NCBI GenBank assembly: GCA_012797215.1
Contig: JAAZPN010000231.1
Span: forward strand, 1 to 5,734
DNA from: Chloroflexota bacterium
GTDB lineage: Bacteria; Chloroflexota; Anaerolineae; Anaerolineales; Anaerolineaceae
Direction of reading: 5' to 3'
DNA: 5,734 bases
Positions 5,598 to 5,734 of this stretch are shown piece by piece; the first letter of the stretch is position 1, and each line of letters opens with the position of its first letter. The position numbers and the translations under genes were made by a program. The notes beneath the pieces were generated by a model. The model was not told the DNA's origin, searched no databases, and was given only the letters and a program-made list of their open reading frames with translations.

Positions 5598-5732
5598 TTA
5601 CGCTTTAAGACGAAAACCTCCTAAAAGCGCGGAAAAATTATACCATAAGGCAACAAAAATTATTACCAAGCTCAACCCAAGCTCAACCCACTGCTGGCAT
5701 TCCATGGGCAGCAGCCCAAGGATTGAAGCGCG
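5598..5732 (-). CDS. Possible 3' end of a membrane protein gene upstream of greA (doubtful)
   Basis: The minus-strand frame from 5732 is open for 44 codons to a TAA at 5600-5598. It includes a strongly hydrophobic run (LGLSLVIIFVALWY), a possible membrane helix, followed by NFSALLGGFRLKA. It could be the C-terminus of a gene whose body lies outside the window. Against this, the T-rich promoter region naturally yields hydrophobic codons, the frame overlaps the best greA -10 box, and a 24-base tandem repeat falls within it. I do not recognise a family. Confidence 0.25.
   Translation of the reverse strand, partial: RASILGLLPMECQQWVELGLSLVIIFVALWYNFSALLGGFRLKA
5637..5645 (-). promoter_or_regulatory. 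Extended -10 promoter candidate for greA
   Basis: On the minus strand the sequence reads TGGTATAAT: a perfect -10 (5642-5637) with the extended TG element. No good -35 is present at 17 bases, which is typical when the extended -10 compensates. Transcription would start near 5630, giving a leader of about 75 bases before greA. Confidence 0.6.
5666..5689. repeat. Short tandem repeat, 11-base unit
   Basis: The unit AAGCTCAACCC occurs twice in a row (5668-5678 and 5679-5689), and the period extends two bases to the left. It lies 20-45 bases upstream of the extended -10 of greA. It may be a slippage product or paired sites for a regulator. Confidence 0.6.
5706..5717. repeat. Small inverted repeat near the right edge
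   Basis: GGGC and GCCC flank AGCA, giving a compact four-base stem. A wider alternative pairs CTGCTG (5691-5696) with CAGCAG (5709-5714). There is no T run on either side, so it is not a convincing terminator. Its role is unknown. Confidence 0.3.
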
Positions 5733-5734
5733 GA

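Noticed and set aside
5666..5689. CRISPR-like repeat
   Set aside because: Two 11-base units with no spacer are a simple tandem duplication, not a CRISPR array.

Overview
The window looks like a piece of a bacterial chromosome, most likely from the phylum Chloroflexota (Anaerolineae-like). This placement is inferred from three things: the greA-lysS order, the style of the LysRS, GreA and MetK proteins, and a SAM-I riboswitch ahead of metK. No rRNA or other marker gene is present to confirm it. Base composition is moderately GC-rich inside genes and AT-rich at promoters. All four complete well-recognised genes plus the anti-sigma gene look intact.

Layout. Bases 2-409 (+) hold an open reading frame that enters from the left edge. 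Only its first ~50 codons look like ordinary protein; the rest runs through a palindromic, REP/MITE-like intergenic repeat (about 161-325) and stops next to the metK promoter. Bases 387-626 form the metK control region: a sigma-70-type promoter, a complete SAM-I (S-box) aptamer, a mutually exclusive antiterminator/terminator pair, and a strong Shine-Dalgarno site. metK (627-1856, +) follows and ends at a strong bidirectional terminator (1868-1897) shared with the convergent genes.

Everything to the right is on the minus strand, transcribed from right to left: greA (5553-5089), lysS (5021-3495), an ECF sigma factor (3419-2811) and its membrane anti-sigma factor (2814-1918). The sigma and anti-sigma genes overlap by ATGA and are clearly a co-translated pair. 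A GC-rich hairpin sits between greA and lysS, and a perfect 15-base palindrome lies in the lysS-sigma gap. The greA upstream region carries good -10 elements, a short tandem repeat and a possible hydrophobic 3' gene end.

Functionally, metK makes S-adenosylmethionine and is switched off by its own product through the riboswitch. greA and lysS are housekeeping genes for transcription elongation and translation. The sigma/anti-sigma pair is a transmembrane signalling switch with an unusual glycine-rich outer loop of unknown input. I see no CRISPR array, transposase, tRNA, rRNA or clearly novel multi-gene system. The most interesting items are the anti-sigma architecture, the palindrome before the sigma gene, the repeat-extended reading frame at the left edge, and the greA-lysS hairpin.
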